Positions 1 through 6,335 of a stretch of DNA of 7,938 nucleotides are shown here, in pieces. Positions within the stretch are counted from its first letter, which is position 1. Each line of letters begins with the position of its first letter. The notes below the pieces were generated by a model, which did not search any database, had not been told where the DNA came from, and saw nothing but the letters and a program-made list of their open reading frames with translations. Both the position numbers and the translations under genes were made by a program. Origin of the DNA: JAZGBC01 sp036444495 (GTDB lineage: Bacteria > Pseudomonadota > Alphaproteobacteria > Kiloniellales > J153); the NCBI GenBank assembly GCA_036444495.1, contig JAZGBC010000015.1, forward strand, positions 1 through 7,938. The letters are read 5' to 3'.

Positions 1-1091
1 GTGAAGGGCAGCCCGTGGGCCTCGGCCACCGCCTTGTAGGTGATCTTGCCGCCGGCCACGTTGAGGCCTTTCTTCAGATGCGGGTCCTCGGCCAGCGCCC
101 GCCGATGGCCCTTGTTGGCCAGCGCCAGGGTGAAGGGCAACGTGGCGTTGTTCAGCGCGAAGGTGGAGGTGCGCGCCACCGCGCCCGGCATGTTGGTGAC
201 GCAGTAATGCACCGCGCCCTCCTCCACGTAGGTCGGGTTGCTGTGGGTCGTGGGGCGCGATGTCTCGAAGCAGCCACCCTGGTCGATGGCGATGTCCACC
301 AGCACCGAGCCGGGACGCATCTGCCCGACCATCTCGCGGGTCACCAGTTTGGGCGCCGCCGCGCCGGGCACGAGCACCGCGCCGACCACCAGGTCCGCGC
401 CCGTCACATAGGTCTCGATCGCATCAACGGTCGAAAAGATCGTGTTCAGCATGGGACCGAACTGGAGATCGAGCGCATAGAGCCGCTCCAGGTTATTGTC
501 GATCACGGTGACGTGGGCCTCCATGCCCATGGCCATGCGCGCCGCGTTCGTGCCCGAGACGCCGCCGCCGATGATGACCACGCGCGAGGCCGCCACGCCG
601 GGCACGCCGCCCAGCAGCATGCCCGAGCCGCCCTGCTCCTTCTCCAGGCAGTGCGCGCCCACCTGCACCGACATGCGCCCGGCCACCTCGCTCATGGGCG
701 CGAGCAGCGGCAAGCCACCGTTTGCGCCGGTCACGGTCTCGTAGGCGACCGCGATGCAGCCCGAGTCCATCAGGCCCTTGGTCTGTTTGAGATCGGGCGC
801 CAGGTGCAGATAGGTGAAGAGAACCTGCCCCTCGCGCAGTTGCGTGTACTCGCCGTCCAGCGGCTCCTTGACCTTCACCACCATCTCGGCCTGGGCGAAG
901 ATTTCCGCCGGGCCGTCGGCGATCTCGGCGCCGGCGGTGCGGTAGGCCTCGTCGCCGAAACCGATTCCGGCGCCGGCGTTGTGCTCGACCATCACCTTGT
1001 GGCCGTGGTGAACCAATTCGCGCACCGCGCCCGGCACGAGCCCGACCCGGTACTCCTCGACCTTGATCTCCTTTGGAACTCCGACAAGCAT
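1..1091 (-). CDS. ald: alanine dehydrogenase (3' end cut by window)
   Basis: The frame opens with ATG at 1091-1089 and stays open to the window edge, giving 363 residues. The family is about 370 long, so only around ten C-terminal residues are missing. The enzyme interconverts L-alanine with pyruvate and ammonia using NAD. The protein starts MLVGVPKEIKVEEYRVGLVPG. The known active-site residues fall at their standard numbers: R15, K75 (VKVKEP), H96 (FTYLHLAPD) and D270 (VDIAIDQGG). The NAD-binding VVIIGGGVSG is at 171-180, and the signature APMSEVAGR is at 131-139. A GGGGAAGG purine run sits 4 bases before the ATG. It lies 59 bases downstream of the flavoprotein gene. Such enzymes can also aminate glyoxylate to glycine, which would fit an N-methylglycine context, but that is inference. 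Confidence 0.95.
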   Translation of the reverse strand, partial: MLVGVPKEIKVEEYRVGLVPGAVRELVHHGHKVMVEHNAGAGIGFGDEAYRTAGAEIADGPAEIFAQAEMVVKVKEPLDGEYTQLREGQVLFTYLHLAPDLKQTKGLMDSGCIAVAYETVTGANGGLPLLAPMSEVAGRMSVQVGAHCLEKEQGGSGMLLGGVPGVAASRVVIIGGGVSGTNAARMAMGMEAHVTVIDNNLERLYALDLQFGPMLNTIFSTVDAIETYVTGADLVVGAVLVPGAAAPKLVTREMVGQMRPGSVLVDIAIDQGGCFETSRPTTHSNPTYVEEGAVHYCVTNMPGAVARTSTFALNNATLPFTLALANKGHRRALAEDPHLKKGLNVAGGKITYKAVAEAHGLPF

Positions 1092-1150
1092 GCTGCCTTC
1101 CCCGGTGTCTGAGTGATCGCCCCCACGAAGGGGCCGAGAGCGCGCGGACC

Positions 1151-3598
1151 TTACGCCTTTATGCGTTCGGCCTTGGGGTCGTACAGGGGCCTGAGGCTCG
1201 CGGCCGCGGCGAAACGCTCGCCCGCGACCTCGATCTCGTAGCGCCCCGAATTGACATAGTCCGCGTCCACGCCGGCCTCGTTCACGACGTAGCCCAGGCC
1301 GATGGCGCGGCCCAGGTGGTGTCCGTAGTTGCCCGATTCCAGGTGTCCCACGCGCTCGCCGTCCCGGTAGATGGGCTCGTAGTGATAGAGCAGCGGTTCC
1401 GGGTCCTCCAGGGCGAACTGGACCAGGCGCTTCTTGACGCCCGTCTCCTTCTGCCGCAGCAGCGCGTCGCGCCCGATGAAGGGCACGTTCTTGTCCAGTC
1501 GCACGGCGAAGCCGAGCCCGGCCTCGAGCGGCGTGTCCTCGCAGGTGATGTCGTGGCCCCAGTGCCGGTAGGCCTTCTCGATGCGCAGGCTGTCCATGGC
1601 GTGCATGCCCACCATCTTGAGGCCGATGCCGTCGCTCGCGGCGGCGATGGTATCGAACACGCCGCGGGCGAATTCGCTCGGCAGGTGCAGCTCCCAGCCC
1701 AGCTCGCCCACATAGGTGATTCTGAGCGCCCGCACGGTCGCATATCCAATGGCGATCTCCTGGGCGGTGCCGAACGGAAATGCCTGATTGGAAAGATCCG
1801 CATCGGTCGCCCGCGAGAGCAGCTCGCGCGCCTTCGGGCCCATGACCCCGATCACCGCATGGCCCGAGGTGACATCGGTCACCGCAACGCGCGCGTCGCC
1901 GGGGATGTTGCGCGTGAGCCAGTCCAGATCGTGCACGCCCACGGCCGCGCCCGTCACCACGTAGTAGCGGTCCTCGGCCAGGCGGGTCACGGTCAGGTCG
2001 GCCTCGATGCCGCCGCGCGAGTTGAGCCACTGGGTGTAGACGATCTTGCCCGGCGGCACGGCCACATCGTTGGCGCAGATGCGCTGCAGTACCGCCTCGG
2101 CATCCGGCCCCTGGACCAGGAACTTGGCGAAGGAACTCTGGTCGAGCAGGCCAACGCCCTCGCGCACCGCCTCGTGCTCGGCGGCGGAATAATCGAACCA
2201 GTTCTGGCGCTTGTAGCTGTAGTCGTATTTCGGCTCCACGCCTTCCGGCGCGTACCAGTTAGGCCGCTCCCAGCCGGCCACCTCGCCGAAGCAGGCGCCG
2301 CGCGCCTCGAGGCGCTCGTGCAGGGGCGAGCAGCGCACGCCGCGGGCGCTCTCGTGCTGCCGGTAGGGCCAGTGCAGATCGTAGAGCAGGCCGAGCGCCT
2401 CGCCGGCACGGTGGTAAAGGTAAGCCTTGTTGTTCTGGTGCGGCTGCATGCGCCGGATGTCGAACTCGGAGAGGTCGAAGGGCGCCTCCCCTTCCACGAT
2501 CCATTCCGCCAGCGCCTTGCCCGCCCCGCCCGAGGACTGGATGCCCACGGAATTGAAGCCGGCCAGGACGAAGAAGTTCTTCAGCTCCGGCGCCTCGCCC
2601 ATGTGGTAGCGAACGTCGGGGGTAAAACTCTCCGGCCCGTTGAAGAAGGTGCGGATGCCGGCCTGCTCCAGCGCCGGGATGCGGTGCATGGCGCCTTCCA
2701 GCACCGGCATGAAGTGATCCATGTCCTCGGGCAACTCGTCGAAGGCGAAGTCCTCCGGGATGCCGTCCATGCCCCAGGGCTTGGCGTTGTGCTCGAAGGC
2801 GCCGATCAGCAGCTTGCCCGCGTCCTCCTTGTAGTAGGCGCAGCCATCCATGTCGCGCAGCACCGGCAGGTCCGGGGTGACGCCTTCCATGGGCTCGGTC
2901 ACCACGTAGAAGTGCTCGCAGGCGTGCAGCGGCACCTTGACGCCGCACATGAGCCCCACCTCGCGCGCCCAGAGGCCGGCGCAGTTGACCACCACCTCGG
3001 CCTTGATGGGCCCGCGCCCGGTCTCGACCCCGGTCACGCGGCCCTTGGCCGTGGTGATGCCGGTCACCTTGGTGTCCTCGAAGATCGTGGCCCCGCCCAG
3101 GCGTGCGCCCTTGGCCAGCGCCATGGTCGCGTCGGCCGGATTGATCTGGCCGTCTTTGGGGAAATAGACCGCGCCCAGAACATCGTCCACGTTGAGGATC
3201 GGGTAGAGCTCCCGGGCCCGCTCCGGGGTCACCAGCTCCACCTCCACGCCCATGGCTTTGGCCAGGTCGGCGGCGCGCCGGTGCTCCTCCCAGCGACCCT
3301 CGTTGGTGGCGATGCCCAGGCTGCCGTTCCGCTTGAGGCCGGTGGCCTGGCCCGTCTCCGCCTCGATGCGCTGGAAGAGCGCCATCGACTCCTGGGCGAT
3401 TCGCGTCATGCCGCGGCTGCCGAGGACCTCGCGCACCAGACCGGCGGCGTGCCAAGTAGTGCCGCAGGTGAGCTTTTTGCGCTCGAGCAGCACGACATCG
3501 CGCCAACCCAGCTTGGTGAGCTGGTAGGCCACGGCGCAGCCGATTATGCCGCCGCCAATGACGACGGCCCGCGTCTCGCTCGGTAAGGTTTTGGACAC
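1151..3598 (-). CDS. dimethylglycine/sarcosine dehydrogenase-type FAD oxidoreductase with GcvT-like domain
   Basis: An 815-residue two-part enzyme. The N-terminal half (about 10-380) is a DAO-type FAD domain with AVVIGGGIIG (11-20) and the TTWHAAGL motif. There H50 corresponds to the histidine that carries covalent FAD in mammalian dimethylglycine and sarcosine dehydrogenases. A linker domain (about 380-440) leads to a GcvT-like folate-binding domain (about 460-700; GGIEADLTV with D534, ITYVGELGWELH at 627-638) and a GcvT C-terminal barrel (about 720-810). The family oxidises an N-methyl group of dimethylglycine, sarcosine or related amines and passes the formaldehyde unit to tetrahydrofolate. 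HAAGL and ETGQATG are closer to DMGDH than to SARDH, but the substrate is not certain. The protein is a little shorter than the mammalian enzymes and I see no signal peptide. ald follows after 59 bases, suggesting a shared transcript. Confidence 0.87.
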   Translation of the reverse strand: MSKTLPSETRAVVIGGGIIGCAVAYQLTKLGWRDVVLLERKKLTCGTTWHAAGLVREVLGSRGMTRIAQESMALFQRIEAETGQATGLKRNGSLGIATNEGRWEEHRRAADLAKAMGVEVELVTPERARELYPILNVDDVLGAVYFPKDGQINPADATMALAKGARLGGATIFEDTKVTGITTAKGRVTGVETGRGPIKAEVVVNCAGLWAREVGLMCGVKVPLHACEHFYVVTEPMEGVTPDLPVLRDMDGCAYYKEDAGKLLIGAFEHNAKPWGMDGIPEDFAFDELPEDMDHFMPVLEGAMHRIPALEQAGIRTFFNGPESFTPDVRYHMGEAPELKNFFVLAGFNSVGIQSSGGAGKALAEWIVEGEAPFDLSEFDIRRMQPHQNNKAYLYHRAGEALGLLYDLHWPYRQHESARGVRCSPLHERLEARGACFGEVAGWERPNWYAPEGVEPKYDYSYKRQNWFDYSAAEHEAVREGVGLLDQSSFAKFLVQGPDAEAVLQRICANDVAVPPGKIVYTQWLNSRGGIEADLTVTRLAEDRYYVVTGAAVGVHDLDWLTRNIPGDARVAVTDVTSGHAVIGVMGPKARELLSRATDADLSNQAFPFGTAQEIAIGYATVRALRITYVGELGWELHLPSEFARGVFDTIAAASDGIGLKMVGMHAMDSLRIEKAYRHWGHDITCEDTPLEAGLGFAVRLDKNVPFIGRDALLRQKETGVKKRLVQFALEDPEPLLYHYEPIYRDGERVGHLESGNYGHHLGRAIGLGYVVNEAGVDADYVNSGRYEIEVAGERFAAAASLRPLYDPKAERIKA

Positions 3599-3605
3599 GG
3601 CCCGA

Positions 3606-3610
3606 CCTCC
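3606..3610 (-). promoter_or_regulatory. ribosome binding site of the flavoprotein gene
   Basis: GGAGG on the minus strand, within GGGGAGGT, lies 7 bases before the GTG at 3598-3596. It confirms GTG as the start of the 815-residue flavoprotein, whose Rossmann motif begins 10 residues in. Confidence 0.6.
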
Positions 3611-3654
3611 CCGGAAGATAACGAAGAAATCCCCTTAATCGGGGTCAGACTATT

Positions 3655-3688
3655 CCCCAACCGGTCCAGGTTCCAGGGCCAGTTGGGG
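3655..3688. other. imperfect 34-base stem-loop between the IMPase gene and the flavoprotein gene
   Basis: CCCCAAC (3655-3661) is the perfect reverse complement of GTTGGGG (3682-3688). After one C/A mismatch, GGTCC (3663-3667) can pair with GGGCC (3676-3680), with one G-U wobble if read from the plus strand or one A/C mismatch from the minus strand. The loop is about 8 bases. There is no T-run on either side, so it is not a classical intrinsic terminator. Nearby, a C-run (3631-3634) and a G-run (3641-3644) can form competing short stems with one another or with the hairpin arm. It may act as a transcript 3' stabiliser or leader structure, or be a repeat of REP type. The function is unknown. 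Confidence 0.45.
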
Positions 3689-3739
3689 GCAAAACTTGAG
3701 GCCACAATCGGGCCCCGGGTCAGGATCTCGGCGCCCTCT

Positions 3740-4549
3740 TCAGTCCGGACCGAAGAGCGCCCCGTGCAGCGCCTGCCAAGCCGCCTCTCCGGGCGCCAGC
3801 AGCAGGCCCGGCGCGTCGAAGCTGCGCGCTCCGTAGGGATCGCCGTCGAGCGTCCGGGCGATCCCGCCCGCCTCGCTTTGGATGATACAGCCGGGCACGT
3901 GGTCCCAGGGCATCAGCCGGGTGAAGAGACTGAAATGCATCTCGCCGCGCGCCAGGCGCAGGTACTCGAAACCGGCGCAGCGCAGGGACTTGACCGCGCC
4001 CACCCGTTCACGCCGCGCCTGGACCTGGCGGACCATCTCGGGGCCGGCGAAGGTCCCGGCATGGAGTGTGCCGCGCATCTCGCCAAGCGGCGCTTCCGCG
4101 GCCACCTGCAGGCGCTCTCCATCGAGCCAGGCGCCGGCGTCCTGCTCGGCGACCGCCATGCGATCGCCCATGACATCCAGAATCCAGCCGGCCGCGGTCC
4201 GGCCGGCGCGCAGCAGGCCGGCCATGACGGCAAAGTCCGTCTTGCCGCGAGCGAAGTTTGCCGTGCCGTCGATGGGATCGATGATCCAAATCCAGCCGTC
4301 GCCTGCCAAGCGATCCAGAAGCCGGGGATCGGCGGCGGTGGCTTCCTCGCCGACGACCAGCGAACCGGGCAGCAGGTCGGCCAGCCGCCGGCTGATCACC
4401 TTCTCGGCGGCCTCGTCGGCCACGGTAACCAACTCGCCGCGCTCCTTCTCGCGGATTTCGTGCTCCTTGAGGGCCTGAAAGCGCGGCAGGATTTCCTCCG
4501 CCGCGGCATCTCTGAGGATCCGGGTGACGGCCTCGATGTCGGTGAACAA
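3740..4549 (-). CDS. inositol monophosphatase family protein
   Basis: A 269-residue Mg-dependent phosphatase of the IMPase/SuhB/CysQ superfamily. The metal-binding motif DPIDGTANF is at 91-99, giving ligands D91 and D94 with the I93 carbonyl. The upstream acidic pair is E68-E69 in VVGEEA, with D45 in VTVADEAAE. The C-terminal motif PWDHVPG carries D216, followed by SEAGG. All catalytic positions look intact, so it should be active. The substrate (inositol phosphate, PAP, fructose bisphosphate or another) is not decided by these motifs. WDHVPG instead of the common WDxAAG is seen in this subgroup and may reflect specificity. The start is TTG, backed by GAGG over the hflX stop. The 10-base gap implies it is expressed with hfq-hflX. 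Confidence 0.88.
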   Translation of the reverse strand: MFTDIEAVTRILRDAAAEEILPRFQALKEHEIREKERGELVTVADEAAEKVISRRLADLLPGSLVVGEEATAADPRLLDRLAGDGWIWIIDPIDGTANFARGKTDFAVMAGLLRAGRTAAGWILDVMGDRMAVAEQDAGAWLDGERLQVAAEAPLGEMRGTLHAGTFAGPEMVRQVQARRERVGAVKSLRCAGFEYLRLARGEMHFSLFTRLMPWDHVPGCIIQSEAGGIARTLDGDPYGARSFDAPGLLLAPGEAAWQALHGALFGPD

Positions 4550-4557
4550 CAGCCCGA

Positions 4558-4561
4558 CCTC
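4558..4561 (-). promoter_or_regulatory. ribosome binding site supporting a TTG start of the IMPase gene
   Basis: GAGG on the minus strand overlaps the hflX stop codon and lies 8 bases before the TTG at 4549-4547. Upstream in the same frame the codons run through hflX without an ATG close by, so this site favours the TTG start and coupling to hflX. Confidence 0.45.
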
Positions 4562-5840
4562 AGCCGTCTTGCGCCCCGGACAGGCGCCGGCGGAAACGGG
4601 CCAGGTTGTCCGGCGCCAGGCTGACCCGCAGGTGGGCGAGGGTCTCGTCGTCGTGGCGCTCGAGCACCTGGCCGTGATCGTAGAGCCAGGAGATGGCGGC
4701 GCCGTCGCTCAGGCGCACCTCCAGCTCCACCGTGCGGTGGCCCTCCATGAGATAGCGGTCGATGGCTTGCAAGAGCGCTGCCACGCCCTCTCCCGTGAGC
4801 GCCGAGGCCAGCACTTGGCGCGGGTCGCGCTCGGCCCGGGCGGCCAGCACCGCGCGCGACTCCTCGTCCAGCAGGTCGATCTTGTTGAGCACCTCGATGA
4901 CGCCGCGCTCGATCCGCCCGTCCAGGCCCAATTGGGCGAGCACGGCTTTCACGTCCTGGCGCTGGGCCTCGCTGTCCGGGTGCGAGACGTCGCGCACGTG
5001 CAGGATCAGCCCGGACTCGGTCACATCCTCCAGGGTGGCGCGAAAGGCGGCGATCAGGTCGGTCGGCAGGTCCGAGATGAAACCCACGGAGTCGGACAGG
5101 ATGATCTCCAGGCCCGAGGGCAGCTCGACCTGGCGCATGGTGGGATCCAGCGTGGCGAACAGCAGGTCCCCGGCGAAGACCTGGGAGTGGGTCAAGTGGT
5201 TGAACAGGGTCGACTTGCCGGCGTTGGTGTAGCCGACCAGAGCGACCATGGGATAGGGCACGCGGCGGCGCGCGGCGCGGTGCAGCTCGCGGGTGCGCTT
5301 GACCTGCTCCAGGTCGAATTTCAGGCGAGTGATGCGCTCGGTGATGATGCGCCGGTCCATTTCCAACTGGCGCTCGCCGGGGCCGCCCAGGAAACCGAAG
5401 CCGCCGCGCTGGCGCTCCAGGTGCGTCCAGGAGCGCACCAGCCGCGACCGCTGGTAGGTCAGCGCGGCCAACTCCACCTGGAGCTGGCCTTCCTTGGTGC
5501 GGGCCCGCGCGCCGAAAATCTCCAGGATCAGCCCGGTGCGGTCGATCACCTTGCAGTGCCAAGCCCGCTCCAGGTTGCGCTGCTGGATGGGCGTGAGCGC
5601 CGCATCGACAATGGCGACGGCGATCTCATGGGCGGCGACGAACTCGGTGAAGCGTTCGACCACGCCCGCGCCGAACAGCGTGCCGGGCCGCGCCTTGTTG
5701 AGGTTGACGACCTCGGCATGAACGATCCGGAGGTCGATGGCCAGCGCCAAGCCCACGGCTTCTTCGAGCCGGGCCTCGGGTCCGCGCGCCGGGTTTGCAC
5801 CCGCGCGCAGGTTCGGATGGATGACCAGCGCCCGCGCGAT
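4560..5840 (-). CDS. hflX: ribosome-splitting GTPase HflX (apparent ATC start)
   Basis: HflX is a GTPase that binds the 50S subunit and splits stalled or idle 70S ribosomes. From the ATC at 5840 the protein is 426 residues, the same length as E. coli HflX. It begins ARALVIHPNLRAGANPA and runs into EEAVGLALAIDLRIVHAEVV, all typical of the family N-terminal domain. The glycine-rich GGFGFLGGPGERQLE hinge is at about 147-160. The G domain has G1 GYTNAGKST (203-211), the ATLDPT switch I (about 229-234), G3 DSVGF (250-254; usually DTVGF), G4 NKID (319-322) and G5 SALTGEG. The first canonical start, GTG at 5756, would give 398 residues and remove the conserved first strand, so I prefer the upstream start. 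An automatic annotation may still use 5756. Hfq lies 73 bases upstream, and the IMPase gene starts 10 bases beyond the stop. Confidence 0.88.
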   Translation of the reverse strand: MARALVIHPNLRAGANPARGPEARLEEAVGLALAIDLRIVHAEVVNLNKARPGTLFGAGVVERFTEFVAAHEIAVAIVDAALTPIQQRNLERAWHCKVIDRTGLILEIFGARARTKEGQLQVELAALTYQRSRLVRSWTHLERQRGGFGFLGGPGERQLEMDRRIITERITRLKFDLEQVKRTRELHRAARRRVPYPMVALVGYTNAGKSTLFNHLTHSQVFAGDLLFATLDPTMRQVELPSGLEIILSDSVGFISDLPTDLIAAFRATLEDVTESGLILHVRDVSHPDSEAQRQDVKAVLAQLGLDGRIERGVIEVLNKIDLLDEESRAVLAARAERDPRQVLASALTGEGVAALLQAIDRYLMEGHRTVELEVRLSDGAAISWLYDHGQVLERHDDETLAHLRVSLAPDNLARFRRRLSGAQDG

Positions 5841-5848
5841 GCCGTGAC

Positions 5849-5854
5849 CCTCCT
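5849..5854 (-). promoter_or_regulatory. Shine-Dalgarno that places the hflX start at an ATC codon
   Basis: AGGAGG on the minus strand is a perfect anti-16S match and lies 8 bases before the in-frame ATC at 5840-5838. The next usable in-frame start, GTG at 5756-5754, is over 90 bases away and has no comparable site. The AGGAGG therefore points to initiation at ATC, or at an ATG misread as ATC. Confidence 0.6.
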
Positions 5855-5913
5855 CCGGCCCGGCGGACTTGCTGCCGTTGGCGCCTGGAAGCCCCCCTTG
5901 ACGGTTGCTCCGC

Positions 5914-6186
5914 TTACGCGTTTTGCAGCTCCTGCTGCCCCTGCTGCTGCTCCGCCGCCGGATCGAAAAGCTGCACCGGCGTGGCGGGCATCACTGTCGA
6001 GATCGCGTGCTTGTAGACAAGCTGCGAGTGGGCGTCACGGCGCAGCAGCACCGAAAAGTTGTCGAACCACGTGATGATGCCCTGGAGCTTGACCCCGTTC
6101 ACAAGGAATACGGTTACTGGAACCTTGTTCTTCCGGATGTGATTGAGAAAGACGTCCTGGACGTTCTGGGATTTTTCCGCGGCCAT
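5914..6186 (-). CDS. hfq: RNA chaperone Hfq
   Basis: Hfq forms a hexameric Sm-like ring that binds small RNAs and mRNAs and promotes their pairing. The 90-residue protein carries Sm1 (VQDVFLNHIRK through VTVFLVNGVKLQG and WFDNFSVLLRR, residues about 9-50) and Sm2 (SQLVYKHAISTVMP, about 54-67). The proximal-face residues are present: Q10, the FDNF loop and the YKHAI motif. Rim arginines appear in LLRRD. The short C-terminal tail is glutamine-rich (EQQQGQQELQ) rather than the long tail of enterobacteria. Length and sequence fit the alphaproteobacterial form. The ATG is backed by AGGTGG 6 bases upstream. hflX follows after 73 bases, the classic hfq-hflX pair. Confidence 0.97.
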   Translation of the reverse strand: MAAEKSQNVQDVFLNHIRKNKVPVTVFLVNGVKLQGIITWFDNFSVLLRRDAHSQLVYKHAISTVMPATPVQLFDPAAEQQQGQQELQNA

Positions 6187-6335
6187 TTTCAGCCACCTAT
6201 TTAGTTACGGTCGTTGTTTTCTTTTCGCTCTTTCCCCTGCCAGCGCCCACGGGTGAGCAAGTCCTGGCAGGCGGGGCCGCCGGTTCGCCCCGACGGCGCC
6301 TGTTCCGCCACTACGGTTACACGAGAAAGAAAATT
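6187..6335 (-). promoter_or_regulatory. hfq leader region: inverted repeat, A-rich tract, possible promoter
   Basis: This 149-base spacer separates the HAD gene from hfq. On the transcribed strand it starts with an AT-rich stretch, then GC-rich sequence holding a perfect 8-base inverted repeat (6236-6243 with 6264-6271, 20-base loop). An A-rich tract follows (about 6199-6233), then the hfq ribosome site. A weak sigma-70-like pair, CTTGTG then TAACCG 17 bases on, straddles the end of the HAD gene, but the -10 match is poor. No stem-loop here is followed by a T-run, so I cannot support an intrinsic terminator. The gap, against tight spacing upstream, suggests hfq has its own promoter or post-transcriptional control. 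That is inference. Confidence 0.35.
6193..6198 (-). promoter_or_regulatory. ribosome binding site of hfq
   Basis: AGGTGG on the minus strand lies 6 bases before the hfq ATG. It is close to the Shine-Dalgarno consensus and confirms the start of the 90-residue protein. It sits at the end of an A-rich leader, so Hfq bound to that leader could occlude it. Confidence 0.6.

Noticed and set aside
15..1112. 365-codon plus-strand open frame opposite ald
   Set aside because: The minus-strand frame encodes alanine dehydrogenase with all active-site residues at standard positions; the plus-strand translation is compositionally biased and unrecognisable.
1119..1134. Short GC hairpin in the spacer between the flavoprotein gene and ald
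   Set aside because: The stem is only 5 base pairs (GCCCC with GGGGC), has no T-run, and lies just before the ald ribosome site, so I could not support a terminator.
2259..3506. 415-codon minus-strand frame inside the flavoprotein gene
   Set aside because: It is a shifted frame of the same gene, rich in R, G and A, while the annotated frame carries every family motif without interruption.
1073..3586. 837-codon plus-strand open frame opposite the flavoprotein gene
   Set aside because: It is antisense to a clear 815-residue enzyme with intact motifs. Its translation is low-complexity, rich in R, H, A, G and L, with no recognisable domain. This is a usual by-product of GC-rich codon use.
3641..3654. 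GGGGTCAGACTATT resembling sequence seen next to some IS200-like or REP-associated elements
   Set aside because: The resemblance is from memory only. There is no transposase, no second copy in the window and no clear target duplication.
4396..5562. 388-codon minus-strand frame overlapping hflX and the IMPase gene
   Set aside because: It is a shifted-frame shadow; the GTPase motifs are in the annotated frame, so there is no sign of a frameshift within hflX.
4524..6074. 516-codon plus-strand open frame opposite hflX and hfq
   Set aside because: It spans three real genes on the other strand and has no domain signature. It is explained by third-position GC bias.
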